The notes: generated by a model not told the origin, from the letters alone. A DNA stretch of 39,125 nucleotides from Gamarada debralockiae (GCA_002803225.1 NXFV01001003.1:1-39125); one strand, 5' to 3'. Counted from the stretch's first letter, positions 9,255 through 21,713 are shown. Translations and numbers: made by a program.

Positions 9255-9917
9255 CTAATTGTTCTCCATGACCTCCTTCACCAACGCCGTATCAGATACT
9301 CTCTAATCCCAACCACCTGCCCTGTCTCGCCATCAAAGACGAGAATCCAGCAATACCGATCTGTCATCAGCAAACTCTCCTCAAACCCCTGGACGCCCAA
9401 TGGCCTTGCTACCAATGCAACTAATCTTAAAATCCAACATACCGATTGATATAAGGCCTCCCGTTATTCTGCATCGCCTCACCAGTGGCCTCCATAACGC
9501 TTTCAAGCCCACGACATCAACTTCTTCGAGTGTCATCTTCAAGATAGTCTTCAACTTCCTTTGCGAAGGGGGCTGAAACGTGGGATTTCTAGATTTGCAC
9601 ATTCTGATGGCGTTGCTTGTCAGAAACTTTGAGAGAACGTCAGGAACGAAAGGGAGCTACGGAACGGGAGTTGGTTTGGGGAAGGGCGAGGGAGGACGCG
9701 GGCGGTGCAAAGAAAGAAGATTCATGGGTGACTCGCGAAAAGGGGATGAGGGTGCAGTGCATACGTATATCCCCGAATTGATGACAGGGTCATTGACGGG
9801 GTTGGCAATCAGCCACTTTATATCTGGGTCGATGGCCTCGAGGAAAGGCTTCCAGTCCCTATTGGAGGCGGGGTCGAGGAAGGAATGGAGGTGTTTGGAG
9901 GCGGGTTCAAATAGCAT
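9255..9917 (-). pseudogene. SnoaL/NTF2-like fold protein, broken
   Basis: SnoaL-like proteins are small alpha+beta barrels, some of them enzymes of secondary metabolism; many fungal ones have no known role. Read on the minus strand from 9917: a first exon with WKPFLEAIDPDIKWLIANPV and NDPVINSGIY ends at a GTATGC donor near 9760. A second exon reads LKMTLEEVDVVGLKA, then a frame change leads to MEATGEAMQNNGRPYINR, a probable intron follows, and a last exon has LLMTDRYCWILVFDGETGQV. A one-base deletion near 9280 separates REYL from TALVKEVMENN. Two frameshifts indicate decay. The family call rests on the pattern DPDxxW, GRPYxNxY, YCWxxxFD and REYxDTAL. Confidence 0.6.
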
Positions 9918-11296
9918 CTTAGATTTGGGTGTGGAATTTATACCGGGAGATGAAGTTGGAGGAATGAACAGTGATGATGAGAGGTGAGGTATTTCGTATC
10001 TAGACAGTGGGAGAGTGATTGCTGACCAATACAGTAGTCCAAGAATTGGCGAGGATCAGCTTACAGCCTGTGTGAGAGAGATTGTGGGATTCCATCCAGC
10101 TGCTAAAAGTATTGAGGAAGTTTGCTGTTGATCTCTTGTGATGAAGAGTATTAATGCATACCTTCCCTCCTATGGAAAAGTATGTGTGGGATGCTTAGAC
10201 ACCATTGGAGGGGCAGTGGAAGTGGGGGACTTGATTTGTAACATGTGCTTGTGCTTGGGCAACATACTACCAACCACCAGGCTACATCCTAGCAATTCCT
10301 ATGCATGAGAGATAGACATTTGAGGGTGGTTAAGTTTATTAGGCTGGTGCAGATGGTAGAATATGCATGACTGAGGCTGTGTCTGTTGACACAGGGTTCA
10401 TCATGTGGGAGCTACCGCATAGGCCCCCCAGCCTCTACCAAACTTCCGAGAGGTAGGCTATAAAAAAATGCAGTTTGGTTTTCAGTCGTTACTTAACGAT
10501 TTATTAGACTATTCGAAGGGTAAAGGATACTACAGTCCAGTCTTGGCTAGTAAGCTCCCGGCTTTGATGTATGAATAAGCGGCGCACGCTCCATGGTATC
10601 CAGATGTGATGAAGCGTCAAACTCCAAGCCAATTCACTCGTTAATCGGAATGACCATATACAATCTCCGAGCCCACTGAAGAACTAGGCCTTGGAGTTTA
10701 GGAGCGAGGGCTGTGTCTTTTAATACATGTTCTTCATGTGCGTATTGTCATAGGCTCCCTGAATACCGTTGCAACACGAATCGGGTAGAGAGCCACTCAT
10801 TTGCTTACCATCACTTGATGATTGAAGGAAATACTCCGAACAAGAACAACTTACAGCTTCATGAATGAGGCTGTGAACGCTGAAAGCGAACAAATACGAA
10901 AGGATTTCCCTTTTCAAGCGTTTTGTCGTCGTCAAAATACAGGGATGCTGACTCCGCCTGGTCTGTGCCGAAACTGAGTTGCTATGACGCTGTTCCCTGA
11001 AACTTCTCAAGAGCCAAGGCTGTTTGCGAATTATTTGACCAAAAAGACATCCAACCCCTTCTTTGTGCTTTCACTCTCACCATGATCAATGATTGTGCAG
11101 AAAATCAACGGTATCACCAACCCGCACGCAAACAAACAGCTTGCGTAAACATTCCAGGCACCTGCGAGGCTGAGTTCCGTCCGCCACAGCATTGGCATCC
11201 GACCAACCGAACGGCCAAGCTATTACATACAAGACAAACAACCTCGCTTCAAGTTACTCATGATCGATTGAAGCTTCACGAAGCTGCTTGCCCATC
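9918..11296. other. Intergenic, upstream of the arrestin gene
   Basis: No gene is supported. A short inverted repeat (CTGTGT/ACACAG) sits near 10379-10396. A minus-strand open frame (11010 to 10720) lacks an ATG at its head and any recognisable motif. The last few hundred bases before 11297 must hold the arrestin promoter and leader. Confidence 0.35.
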
Positions 11297-12902
11297 ATGT
11301 CCGTCCGAATCCAGCTCGACAATCCTCATTCCTTCTACACGAACCTCGATTTCATCAGCGGACGAGTGATCCTAAGCCTTACGAGCGACGAGAATGTCTC
11401 TGCCATACTGGTCAAGTTGGAAGGAGAGAGTAGGACAGTCCTCATGCGCCCGCCAGGTGCACAGCAGAATCTCAATCCAGCGTTAATGAGCCGGCGAGAT
11501 CAACGGCAAGGTCTCTCGCAGGAGAACCACAAGGTTTTGTACAAAGTCAATCAGGTGTTCCCGAGTCAGGATCCGGGAAGTGGAACAACGTTGGGAGCGG
11601 CATACACATTACGGGCTGGACAACACGAATATCCCTTTCGATTCAAAATCCCGTTCAATAACGGCTGTTGGGATCCACAGTCTCAGCAGATGGGTCCTGG
11701 GAGTGGTTTTGGAGGGTTTGGCTTGGGAGGTCTACAGCAATTACAATACAGACACGTCAAGCGCACCTTACCACCTTCGCTGACGGGTTTTCCGGGAGAA
11801 GCGGAGATTAGATATTATGTTAAAGTTACCGTCCAACGGCCTTCACTATTCAAGGAAAACAGGAGGTCGGCGATTGGCTTCAAATTCATGCCGATTGAAC
11901 CTCCGAGAGCACCGCCAACTACGAATGAGGTGTATGCACGAAGACCATTTGCTTTCCAGGCTGGGCTGGCGGATTCTGCCAGGAAATCTTCTATCTTCAA
12001 GAAAGCTGCTCCCCAGATGTCAGATACTGCGCCGAAGGGGGAGGTCGACGCGCGGTTACCAAGTCCCGCGATCCTGACATGCAATGAACCTATTCCGCTA
12101 CGAATCATTGTACGAAAATTGAATGAGACCCCGGAATATGTGTTCTTGATGTCCCTGCAGGTGCATCTGATAGGTTCTACGGAAGTCAGAGCGCTGGATG
12201 TTATGCGTGTTGAGACCAGCACGTGGGTGCTGATGAGTTTCAACGAGTTGGGAATACAGATTGGGAACCCGAGCGACAAGCTAAGGACAGAGACGGTGGT
12301 GGACAGTACGCTGTGGAATCAGATTGCTTTGCCTAATACCGTTGCGCCGAGTTTCCATACGTGCAATCTTACTAGGAGATACGAAATGGAAGTGCGGGTG
12401 GGACTAGCGTATGGGACCCCCGGGAACATACAAGTAAGTCAAAGTCGTCTTTCTAGTATCTCGTACTGATATTTTCAAGCCACAAACCATCATCCTGCCT
12501 CTAAAGTTCGATATCGAGATCTTCTCCGGTATTCAACCACCCGCAGCACTGCTGAATGCGATGGCTTCCCAACCCACCGCTCCTATCCGCCCATCACATC
12601 ATCCTGCTGCACCAGCAACCTACGACCCTGCGTATCCACCACAACTCGGTCCGGCAGGAACAGACGGGATGGACGACGCCCCGCCCAGTTATGAAGATGC
12701 AATGGCGGACGATATCGCACCCGCTGATGGACCGAGGAGAGATTACAGTGGCGTGACAGATGTAAATGCCCCGGGCTTAGATGAGAAAGGGAGGGCGAGA
12801 CCCGGAGATCTGAAAGGTGGGCCACCGCCGCCTGCTTCTAATAGTGGTGGTCAAGGCGGAAGAGGAAATGGTGGTGTAGGGGGTGGTAGTACTGTTGTTT
12901 GA
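11297..12902 (+). CDS. Arrestin-related trafficking adaptor (ART-like)
   Basis: ART proteins recruit the Rsp5/Nedd4 ubiquitin ligase to plasma-membrane transporters and trigger their endocytosis. Exons 11297-12433 and 12480-12902 join in frame across a 46-base intron to 519 residues. Residues 1-200 resemble the arrestin N-domain (FYTNLDFISGRVILSL near the start, then the HEYPFRFKIP block, which is diagnostic of fungal arrestins). An arrestin-C-like half follows to about residue 400. The C-terminal 110 residues are Pro/Gly-rich and contain PPSY at 447-450, a WW-domain-binding PY motif as expected for Rsp5 docking. The last 30 residues are Gly-rich. I chose the ATG at 11297; an in-frame extension to 11288 would need a TTG. 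The target transporter cannot be deduced. Confidence 0.9.
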
Positions 12903-13205
12903 GAGTGTGAATGGGATTGAGCGACTGCCAAAATCATGGTGGTTCTTTCCGTACGGGCTGCTCAAATCGATTCATACTTTAGAACGAGCGAATTGTTCTC
13001 TCGGATTGAGCGATTTGAAGGTGCAGTCCCGTGGATAATTCCTTCCTCTTTCTGGAGAACAGCATATGAATCGCTGGCTTCGGCTCAACGATTCAAGTGG
13101 TCCCGTTTGGTCCTCAACTTTTCAAGCTTACGATGTCCTTGAACAATGAGGATGGATACTCGGTATTGAATCCTCTGCGAGAACCCCGCCACCGGAAACA
13201 AAAGA

Positions 13206-13593
13206 ATGGTATCCCAATGGGTACCTGCTGACTTCGAGAGCAAGAAAACCTTCATCTACCTTGGGTTCGTGGCTAATGCCGATCTGTGGGAGGAATATCA
13301 GAAGATCCGACAACAGATCTCCTCCCAGATGAACACCTCAAGCTCCTCCACCGCCGAGCCATACAAGCTCTGGGATCACGCGGACGATTGGATCAAGTTT
13401 ACAATGCAAAGGCATCGTTGGAAGGATTTATATACCTGGGACTCTTTTGGCATGTGGACCGATGATGGATACCCTGCAGCTTAATGGTGCAATGAGAGAC
13501 TGGCTATTCGAGACAAAACGGGCGCAGCAGAAGGGTGTGGAGCCGGAGATGAGCTTCAAAGGTCTTGTGCTGTTGCGGTTGAGGGAAAGATGA
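13206..13593 (+). CDS. Unrecognised small protein, possibly frameshifted
   Basis: A 92-codon frame from 13206 reads KKTFIYLGFVANADLWEEYQ, WDHADDWIKFTMQRHRWKDL and MWTDDGYPAA before TAA at 13482-13484. Directly after it, one frame over, another stretch continues LNGAMRDWLFETKRAQQKGV to TGA at 13591-13593, so a single-base indel near 13475 may split one protein. A third frame just upstream (reading PETKEWYPNGYLL) may belong to the same gene. I recognise no family. It is rich in Trp, Asp and Lys and looks soluble. It sits 300 bases after the arrestin and before a repeat-like stretch, and may be a relic. Confidence 0.35.
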
Positions 13594-13639
13594 CAGAGAC
13601 TTTGCTATATCAACAAGTACATCATCCATGGTTGGATTG

Positions 13640-13900
13640 CGCAAGAGGCAGTCAATGACTGGGAGTGAGCCATCGCGAGATTAATCGATGGAATGGGGCG
13701 GATCAAATTATTGATTTGGGATGAGCGATTGGCAGGCATGGGCTTAAAGTGGACGGTTGGCAGGGATAGGCGGACTATGATTCGAGAGGATGGATCATTC
13801 ATCGATATGGATTGAATGACTGGCAAGCATGGACAGGTGGAACACGACGCTGGAGGATGGATCATTGATTGAGAGTAAACAATTGGCATACATTACGATC
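13640..13900. repeat. Degenerate minisatellite-like stretch
   Basis: Variants of a motif such as GATTGGCAGGCATGG (about 13727) recur as GACTGGCAAGCATGG (about 13818) and CAATTGGCATACATT (about 13879), interleaved with GATGGATCATT words (about 13789 and 13856). The units are too diverged for a clean period, which fits an old tandem array. Confidence 0.4.
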
Positions 13901-14873
13901 TAGAAGAGAACGAAATATTGATCTGGGATGAATGATTCACTGGGTCGAACCAATCTTTGACACGGCATATCAAAAAATACAAATAATTCAACCACTCCCA
14001 CGCTGCTCCCCATTCCGCATTTCAACCTCTCACCCAGAACTGGGTTTCAAGTCGTAGAAAAGGGCAATGTGCTCAGTAGTCATTGTATGACAACGCTGCT
14101 TGACGGGTAGAAGCAGCTCGTAGCGAAGCTTCCAAGTGCTGACAGATCTGCAGGGACCTTTGAGGCATACGAAACTCCTTCAGGAACTTAAAAGCAACCT
14201 TCTTCCCAAGAAACTTCTTCTCATATTGAGCATCTCACAATCGTGGAAATGTGCGATCATTGTCGAGCTCTTTGTTGACGACATTTGATGATGCGTTCAT
14301 GACTCTGCGAGACTCGAACAAAAATGACTCGTGCAGACCTCGGCATCGGCTGAACTTTCAGAAGCGGCCGCACGAGGACATGCATTGTCCAGACCAAACA
14401 GATCTGAAAAGGAAGCCGGAGACTTCTTTCTTCTCCTCGCCAATCAATTGAATGAAGCCATACCAAGCTAAAAAGTCAATATTCTGCCCTTCTGCAACTT
14501 GCTTACCCTCGGAACGGGATTCGTCAAATTTAGCATCTGGTAGAATCATCGGTCTCCACCCCCTCTCGCGCATCGGCTCAGATGTCAACTGTCAACGACA
14601 TCATTGTCTAGAAATTCTCAAGTCTTTCATCGGAAACTCGCTACCGAACGCACATCATCGGCGATACCAAAACCACGTCACCTATCTCATTAGTCCCAAC
14701 CATGCAATTTTCCGTAAGAAAGAGCTGAATTCGGACTTAAGATCGGCCTTTGATGCTGCTATCTCCCTAATTGGGTCTGCGTTGAAAAAAGCTTAATAAA
14801 ATACGGTGGATCCAAAGATTTTTGTTGTTGACGCTGATTGTGTAGTTGGTGGGGAGTGACATTCTTGAGACAT
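13901..14873. other. Intergenic before the alcohol dehydrogenase
   Basis: No gene is recognised on either strand. Several open frames of 60-115 codons overlap each other and carry no motif. Confidence 0.4.
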
Positions 14874-14992
14874 ATGTAAAGATGTCGAGGTCCGTCAAGA
14901 GTTCTGCTTCTGCAGCTACGGAAAGAATACTTTCTCTCACGAATCACTTGAAAGACTCTTTGGGCCCCGCAGACGATATAGAGAAAGCCAAG
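14874..14992 (+). promoter_or_regulatory. Leader with a start-stop element and an in-frame upstream ATG
   Basis: ATGTAA (14874-14879) is a minimal start-stop upstream ORF. Two bases later, ATG at 14882 opens a frame that runs without a stop into the alcohol dehydrogenase start at 14993, adding 37 residues that begin MSRSVKSSASAATERI. If used, this would make a longer form with a Ser/Ala/Arg-rich, mitochondrial-presequence-like N-terminus. Whether this DNA is transcribed is not visible here. Confidence 0.4.
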
Positions 14993-16322
14993 ATGAGTGC
15001 GCCGTACAAGTTCCAAGGATGGATGGGTTTGGATAAGGATGCCACCCAGGGGAAGATGGTCTGGCAAGAATATGAGCCGAAGACTTGGACGGAGGATGAC
15101 GTTGATATTAAGATTACTCACTGTGGTATTTGCGGTTCTGATTTGCATACTCTGAGATCTGGATGGGTGAGTTGATTGCTTGACATGAAATCGAATCCAG
15201 CCACTGACTGCATGTCTTCAGGGACCCAGTTTGTACCCATGCTGCGTTGGCCACGAAATTGCTGGTGTCGCAGTGAGGGTCGGAAAGAACGTCAAGCACC
15301 TAAAGGTCGGAGACCGATGCGGCGTTGGAGCTCAATCTGGCTCTTGCTTAGACTGTGAGGAATGCGCTGCGGGATTGGAGCATTACTGTTCAAGCGCGGT
15401 TGGAACATACAATGGCAAATATCCAGATGGCTCAAAGTCATATGGAGGATACGCAGACGTAGGTATTCGGGAGTAATTATTTCCTATTCCGGACTGTTTT
15501 ATGATATTTTACTCTTGAATCATGTCTCGGGAGTAGGAACTCCAAAGAACTTCCCAATGAAGTAATATGCTGACTCCCCAATCTTCCACAGTACTGTCGT
15601 GCTCCAGCACACTTTGCTGTCAAGATCCCCGATGGTTTGAAGTTGGCTGAGGCTGCACCCATGCTTTGCGGCGGTGTTACCGTCTGGAACCCTCTCGTCA
15701 AAAATGGTGCTGGACCTGGAAAGAAGGTCGGTATTGTCGGAATTGGTGGCTTGGGGCACTTCGGCATCCTATGGGCCAAGGCTTTGGGATGCGATGAGGT
15801 TGTTGCAATCTCTCGAACTGGAGGCAAGAGCGGAGACGCCAAAAAGATGGGTGCCGATAAGTTCATTGCTACTGACGAGGATGAGAACTGGGCGAAGAAG
15901 AACGCACGTACTCTGGACTTGATCGTCTCGACTGTTTCAAGTCCCAAGATGCCAATTTCTAAATACTTTCAACTGTTGAGAACAAATGGACAATTCATTC
16001 AAGTTAGTTATTCTGACATACTAGGAACTATCCCGAGCAAGAACTGACTTTGAATTAGGTTGGAGCACCGGAAGACAAGATCCCAGCATTCAGTGCATTT
16101 GCACTCATTGGAAAGGGTTGCAAAATGGAAGGTTCCAGCATCGGAAGCCCCGCTGACATCGCTGAGATGCTCGACTTTGCAGTGAAGCACAAGGTTCACC
16201 CATTCATTCAGGAGCGACCTATGAAGGATGCCAACCAAGCTATTGTTGATATGGAAAAGGGAGATGCGAGATATCGTTACGTGTTGGTGAACGAGAAGCA
16301 TGCTGCTGAGGAGAAAGCGTAG
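14993..16322 (+). CDS. Zinc-dependent, probably NADP-linked alcohol dehydrogenase (ADH6/CAD type)
   Basis: Medium-chain dehydrogenase that interconverts primary alcohols and aldehydes, cytosolic in the yeast relatives ADH6/ADH7. Exons 14993-15166, 15222-15458, 15592-16002 and 16059-16322 join in frame to 361 residues, the usual length. Catalytic zinc ligands are Cys47 (in CGICGSDLH), His69 with Glu70 (GHE) and Cys163. Structural zinc cysteines are at 100, 103, 106 and 114, the classic spacing. GIGGLGH at 187-193 is the nucleotide-binding loop, and SRTGGK after the second strand favours NADP over NAD. Introns are 55, 133 and 56 bases. Homologues usually start at MxxPYKFxGW, which supports the ATG at 14993, but the frame is open upstream to another ATG at 14882. 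Confidence 0.92.
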
Positions 16323-17202
16323 GCGAGGAGAGATGAAATTTAGATGATAATAAAACAACCTAGAATACTTCAAGGAAATTTGATATGAGCCTTTCAGTCT
16401 CGACGCTGAGCGAGTTTGAGAACTTCCTGCTTGACCGATGAGTTGTGTTTTGCCAGGAGGCGAAAGCAGCAAAATCACATGATTCCATCGCATAGAAGTC
16501 AAGTTCAAGATGGAAGACAACTTCTCCTCTTTTCTCCTCGCTGCCAACTTTACTGCTTTCTCTTTGCGATATGAGGCCACTTTGCCCCCATTGCCACCTC
16601 ATCACCTAACTCCGTCGAACAAGGCCAGTTGCCTATCAACTTGCTCACACTCGCCGACACGCTCGTGCCCTTTGGATCTCAGAGGCGACTTCGACTTCAA
16701 TCCAATCTTGTTAAAAAATCGAAATTCAATCCTACGAGATACAGGCACTCACAGCAATATCATTTCCAATCCACCAAAATATCAACAACATTGTGAAATG
16801 TTGAAGAAGTTCCGGGAACGCGGTTTACAGGTGCTTACATATCACGTGACCGCGGCGCGAATTTAGGGGTGGTCCAAGCGTCGCGATTCATTCAAAGGTC
16901 TCCAAAAGATTATTGATCTCTGTCAAACAGCTCCTCGAGCAACATCTCCACCAACATCAACGCCTTCGCCATAACCTTCCTTTTGGATTCAGCAGTCTCT
17001 GGTATTGACTGCAGACGACCTTCATGCCATTAATCTTGCTTTATTGAAGGCCCCCAGCTCTCTGGGCGACTCGCCCTCGATCCCTTTTGTTGAAGGCGAC
17101 AAGCCCCTTCACCTTCGCCCTCGCGCCACGACCTTTCCCTCGATCATTTCTCGACCTCCGAACCTCTAGGTTCCGATCTCTGCGACTCGAAAACATATCA
17201 AG
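16323..17202. promoter_or_regulatory. Intergenic and RPB2 promoter/leader region
   Basis: This lies between the dehydrogenase stop and the RPB2 start. The last 200 bases are pyrimidine-rich with repeated CCTTC and CTCGACC words, typical of leaders of constitutive fungal genes. A 118-codon open frame at 16510-16866 has no recognisable content and is probably chance. Confidence 0.4.
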
Positions 17203-20200
17203 ATGGCTGAATACGAAGAAGGGTACGAATATGATGATTATGGAGAGGAGGATGCCGGCATCACGGCCGAGGACTGTTGGACAGTTATCTCATCGTTCTT
17301 CGAATCCAAAGGTCTGGTATCGCAGCAACTCGATTCCTTTGATGAATTCGTGTCTACGACTATGCAAGAGCTCGTCGAGGAAAACTCGCAGCTCACGATG
17401 GATCAGAACAATCCACCGCAGATTCACGATTACCCCATAGAAGTACGGCGATACGAGATCAAGTTTGGCCAGGTTTTACTTTCACGACCCGCGATGACTG
17501 AAGGCGATGGGAGTACACAAGTGATGCTGCCGCAAGAGGCGCGACTGCGAAATCTTACCTACTCGAGTCCCGTTTATCTCGAAATGACAAAAAAGGTCTC
17601 CATAGCTGTGTGGCGCCCAATTCCTCTCAACGAAATGACCGAGGAGGAGCACGCAGAGATGAAAGCTACTGGGGAGCATCCGTCGAGAATAGTATGGGAG
17701 GAAGAAGACGAGGATCAACGAGCGTACGAGAAGACAGAGGAGGAGCGGGCAGCTGATCGCGTATATATTGGAAAGTTGCCCGTGATGCTGAAGTCGAAGT
17801 ACTGCATCTTGAAGGATTTGGACGAAGACGAACTCTACGCCTGGAACGAATGTCCTTACGATCAGGGAGGATACTTCATTATCAACGGCAGTGAGAAGGT
17901 CTTGATCGCACAAGAGCGAAGCGCTGCGAACATCGTCCAGGTCTTCAAAAAACCACCCCCCTCTCCAACTCCCTACATCGCCGAGATTCGAAGCGCTCTT
18001 GAGAAAGGCTCTCGACTGATCTCCTCCATGACTGTCAAACTTCATTCGAAAGGTGATGGACAAAGGGGCGGTTTCGGTCAAACAATCAAGTCTTCCCTAC
18101 CATATATCAAGTCGGAGATTCCAATCGCCATCGTATTCCGAGCACTTGGCGTGGTGTCTGACGAGGACATTCTGAACCACATCTGCTACGACCGTAATGA
18201 CACACAAATGCTGGAAATGCTGAAGCCGTGTATAGAGGAAGCCTTTGTCATCCAAGACCGAGAGGTTGCTTTGGATTTCATTGGTAAGCGTGGTCAGAGT
18301 AACGATGGAACTCGAAACGCGCGTATTAAGTACGCTCGCGATCTTATGCAGAAGGAGCTGCTTCCGCACATCTCACAAAGTGAAGGAAGCGAAACGCGGA
18401 AGGCGTTCTTCTTGGGGTATATGGTCCACAAATTACTGCAGTGTGCCCTTGGGAGACGAGAGACCGATGACCGAGATCACTTTGGGAAGAAGCGCTTGGA
18501 TCTTGCTGGTCCTTTGCTCGCAAAGCTCTTCCGGAACTTGTTCCGCAGATTAACTGGCGACGTCTACAAGTATCTTCAACGATGCGTTGAGAGCAATCGG
18601 GAATTCAATCTCACTCTCGGAGTCAAGTCCACTACAATTACGAACGGTCTCAAGTATTCGTTGGCTACTGGTAACTGGGGAGACCAAAAGAAAGCAGCCA
18701 GCTCTACAGCTGGTGTCTCACAGGTGCTCAACAGATACACCTTTGCCTCTACACTTTCGCATTTGCGACGAACAAACACTCCTATTGGTCGAGATGGAAA
18801 GATTGCGAAGCCGCGTCAACTGCACAACACCCACTGGGGATTGGTTTGTCCGGCTGAAACTCCTGAAGGACAAGCTTGCGGTCTCGTCAAGAATCTGGCT
18901 CTCATGTGCTATGTTACAGTTGGTACACCCAGTGACCCTATCATCGAATTCATGATCCAAAGAAACATGGAAGTTCTCGAGGAATATGAGCCTCTAAGAT
19001 CTCCAAATGCGACTAAGGTCTTCGTCAACGGTGTATGGGTAGGTGTCCATCGGGACCCACAGCATCTTGTCAGCACTGTGCAGCATCTTAGACGATCCAA
19101 TATGATTTCCCACGAAGTCTCCCTGATCAGAGATATAAGAGACAGAGAGTTTAAGATCTTTACAGATGCTGGCAGAGTGTGTCGGCCATTGTTCGTCGTC
19201 GAGAACCGCCCTGATCATGCAAACAAAGGCAACTTGGTTCTCAACAAGGATCACATTCGCCGACTGGAAGATGACCAGACTCTGCCCATAAATATGGATC
19301 CGGAGCAAAGAAAGGAAGCTGGTTACTTTGGTTTCCAGGGCTTGATTGACTCCGGCGTGGTTGAGTACGTGGATGCAGAAGAAGAGGAGACTGTGATGAT
19401 TGTCATGACTCCTGAAGACTTGGACATCTCTCGACAGCTTCAAGCTGGTTACCAGATCCAGCCTGACGAGAGTGGTGATCTGAATAAGCGTGTGAAGGCG
19501 CCCATGAACCCTACATCTCATATTTGGACTCATTGCGAAATTCATCCAAGTATGATTTTGGGGATCTGCGCAAGCATTATTCCCTTCCCGGATCATAATC
19601 AGGTAAGTCTTGAAAACTTCAAAGTTTTTGATTTTTGGCTAATCGCAATGCTCTTCAGTCTCCTCGTAACACTTACCAATCTGCTATGGGCAAGCAAGCT
19701 ATGGGTGTCTTCCTCACAAACTTCGACCAGCGCATGGATACCATGGCCAACATCCTCTATTACCCTCAAAAACCTCTTGCCACAACTCGATCAATGGAAT
19801 TCCTCAAGTTCCGAGAACTTCCAGCCGGTCAAAACGCCATTGTTGCCATTGCTTGTTATTCTGGATACAACCAAGAAGATTCCGTTATCATGAATCAGAG
19901 CAGTATTGATCGTGGGCTCTTCCGAAGTTTGTTTTACCGTGCATACACAGACCAGGAGAAGCGCATCGGCATGAACGTCGTGGAACAATTCGAGAAGCCT
20001 TTCAGATCAGATACCCTGAAGCTCAAGCACGGTACATATGACAAGCTTGATGATGATGGAATCGTCGCTCCTGGTGTCCGTGTCTCAGGCGAGGATATCA
20101 TCATCGGAAAGACTGCGCCGATTGCACCAGACTCGGACGAGTTAGGTCAGCGAACCAAGGCTCATAGCAAGCGCGACGCTTCGACGCCTCTCCGAAGTAC

Positions 20201-21103
20201 TGAGAACGGTATCGTCGATCAAGTTCTCATCACTACCAATGCTGAAGGTCTTCGATTCGTCAAGGTTCGCATGCGGACAACTAAGATTCCTCAGATTGGT
20301 GATAAGTTTGCCTCTCGTCACGGACAGAAGGGTACAATTGGTATCACATACCGCCAAGAGGACATGCCATTCACGAGACAGGGCATCGTGCCAGATCTGA
20401 TTATCAACCCCCACGCCATTCCATCCCGTATGACAATTGCTCATTTGATTGAGTGTCAATTGAGTAAAGTCTCCACTCTTCGAGGTCTTGAGGGTGATGC
20501 GACGCCTTTCACCGAAGTTACCGTCGACTCCGTCTCCAAGCTTCTGCGCGATCATGGATACCAGTCTCGAGGCTTCGAGATTATGTACCACGGCCATACC
20601 GGACGCAAACTTATGGCACAAGTGTTCTTGGGTCCCACGTACTACCAGCGTCTGCGCCATATGGTCGACGACAAGATCCACGCTCGAGCCAGAGGTCCAG
20701 TCCAAATACTGACCAGACAGCCAGTGGAAGGTCGTGCTAGAGACGGCGGTCTGCGTTTCGGAGAAATGGAGCGTGATTGTATGATCTCGCACGGAGCGGC
20801 GGCGTTCTTGAAGGAGAGGTTGTTCGAGGTTTCGGATGCGTTCAGAGTTCATGTGTGTGACATCTGTGGGCTCATGACCCCAATTGCGTAAGTTTTCTTC
20901 TAGCCAGGAGTATTGAGAGTAGACACTAACAGTAATGCAGCAAAATCAACACACAGTCCTTCGAATGTCGTCCTTGCAAAAACAAGACCAAGATCTCGCA
21001 AATCCATATCCCATATGCCGCCAAGTTGCTCTTCCAAGAGCTGGCATCGATGAATATCGCATCCCGAATGTTCACCAAGAGATCAGGTATTTCGGTCCGC
21101 TGA
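17203..21103 (+). CDS. RPB2: RNA polymerase II second-largest subunit
   Basis: Catalytic-core subunit of nuclear RNA polymerase II; with RPB1 it forms the active-site cleft. Exons 17203-19602, 19659-20887 and 20941-21103 join in frame to 1263 residues, the expected size. Landmarks in order: an acidic N-terminus, protrusion and lobe, the fork region with [20 protein letters not shown] and [20 protein letters not shown], the hybrid-binding domain with [20 protein letters not shown] and [16 protein letters not shown], then [18 protein letters not shown] four-cysteine zinc ribbon (CDIC and CRPC) and the conserved end TKRSGISVR close the protein. The last intron splits the zinc ribbon between MTPIA and KINTQSF. 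Introns are 56 and 53 bases. This is a standard phylogenetic marker and the best sequence here for placing the organism. Confidence 0.98.
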
Positions 21104-21713
21104 GATGGTCTCCGTGATGGAGGGAGGAGGAGTAAGAATGAACGAAAAAGGAAACGAGCGTCCAAGATGTGGAGGTGTTGGATATTTGCATAAAACAGAG
21201 GCGTTTGGGAAAGGAGTACCAAGATTGACGTGACCAAAAGGAAGTGACTGGATGCATTTGCATATACCGTAGTCGTTTTTCCTATTTGTTTGCCGTTCAA
21301 GAAAACGGGGCAACGGGAGAGTGGTTTTGAGGGCACGTCATACAGAGGGAGGGGACGGAGTGCGTTTGTATCATATTCTAGAAGGGAAGGAGTGGAGGTG
21401 ATATATAAAGAATACAGATTGGTGATCTGTAACTAGTTCTTGCATGTGCAGTTCGCCCCAGATGGAGGTTCCCATGCAGCCTCTGATGTTGATGCTGATA
21501 TCCGTTCGTCTGCATCCATGTCTCAAATAGCTTGAACGATCCCATGCCTCTCTTGTATCTGTATAAACGCCGCCCAATGCTTGCTTCTGCTTTCCCATCT
21601 ACTCGTACAGATCCTCCTCAGATATCATGCGTCCCACATCCTCCAATGTCTCTTTCTTGAATGATTCGTCTTCGTTTCTGTGTTCGATTCCGTCTTCGAG
21701 AAGTATGCAGATG
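21104..21713. other. Convergent 3' regions of RPB2 and the PET117 homologue
   Basis: Six hundred bases between two stop codons on opposite strands, presumably holding both 3' untranslated regions. No further gene is supported. The plus strand is purine-rich around 21110-21200. Confidence 0.45.

Noticed and set aside
9901..9930. tRNA B-box-like GGTTCAAAT
   Set aside because: No matching A box or cloverleaf stems could be drawn around it. No tRNA gene was found in the window.
11288..11296. Arrestin start nine bases upstream
   Set aside because: The codon at 11288 is TTG. The first ATG in the frame is at 11297 and fits the family start.
17482..20852. Long antisense ORFs (up to 236 codons) across RPB2
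   Set aside because: They are antisense to a strongly conserved coding sequence, have no motifs, and are expected from its codon bias.
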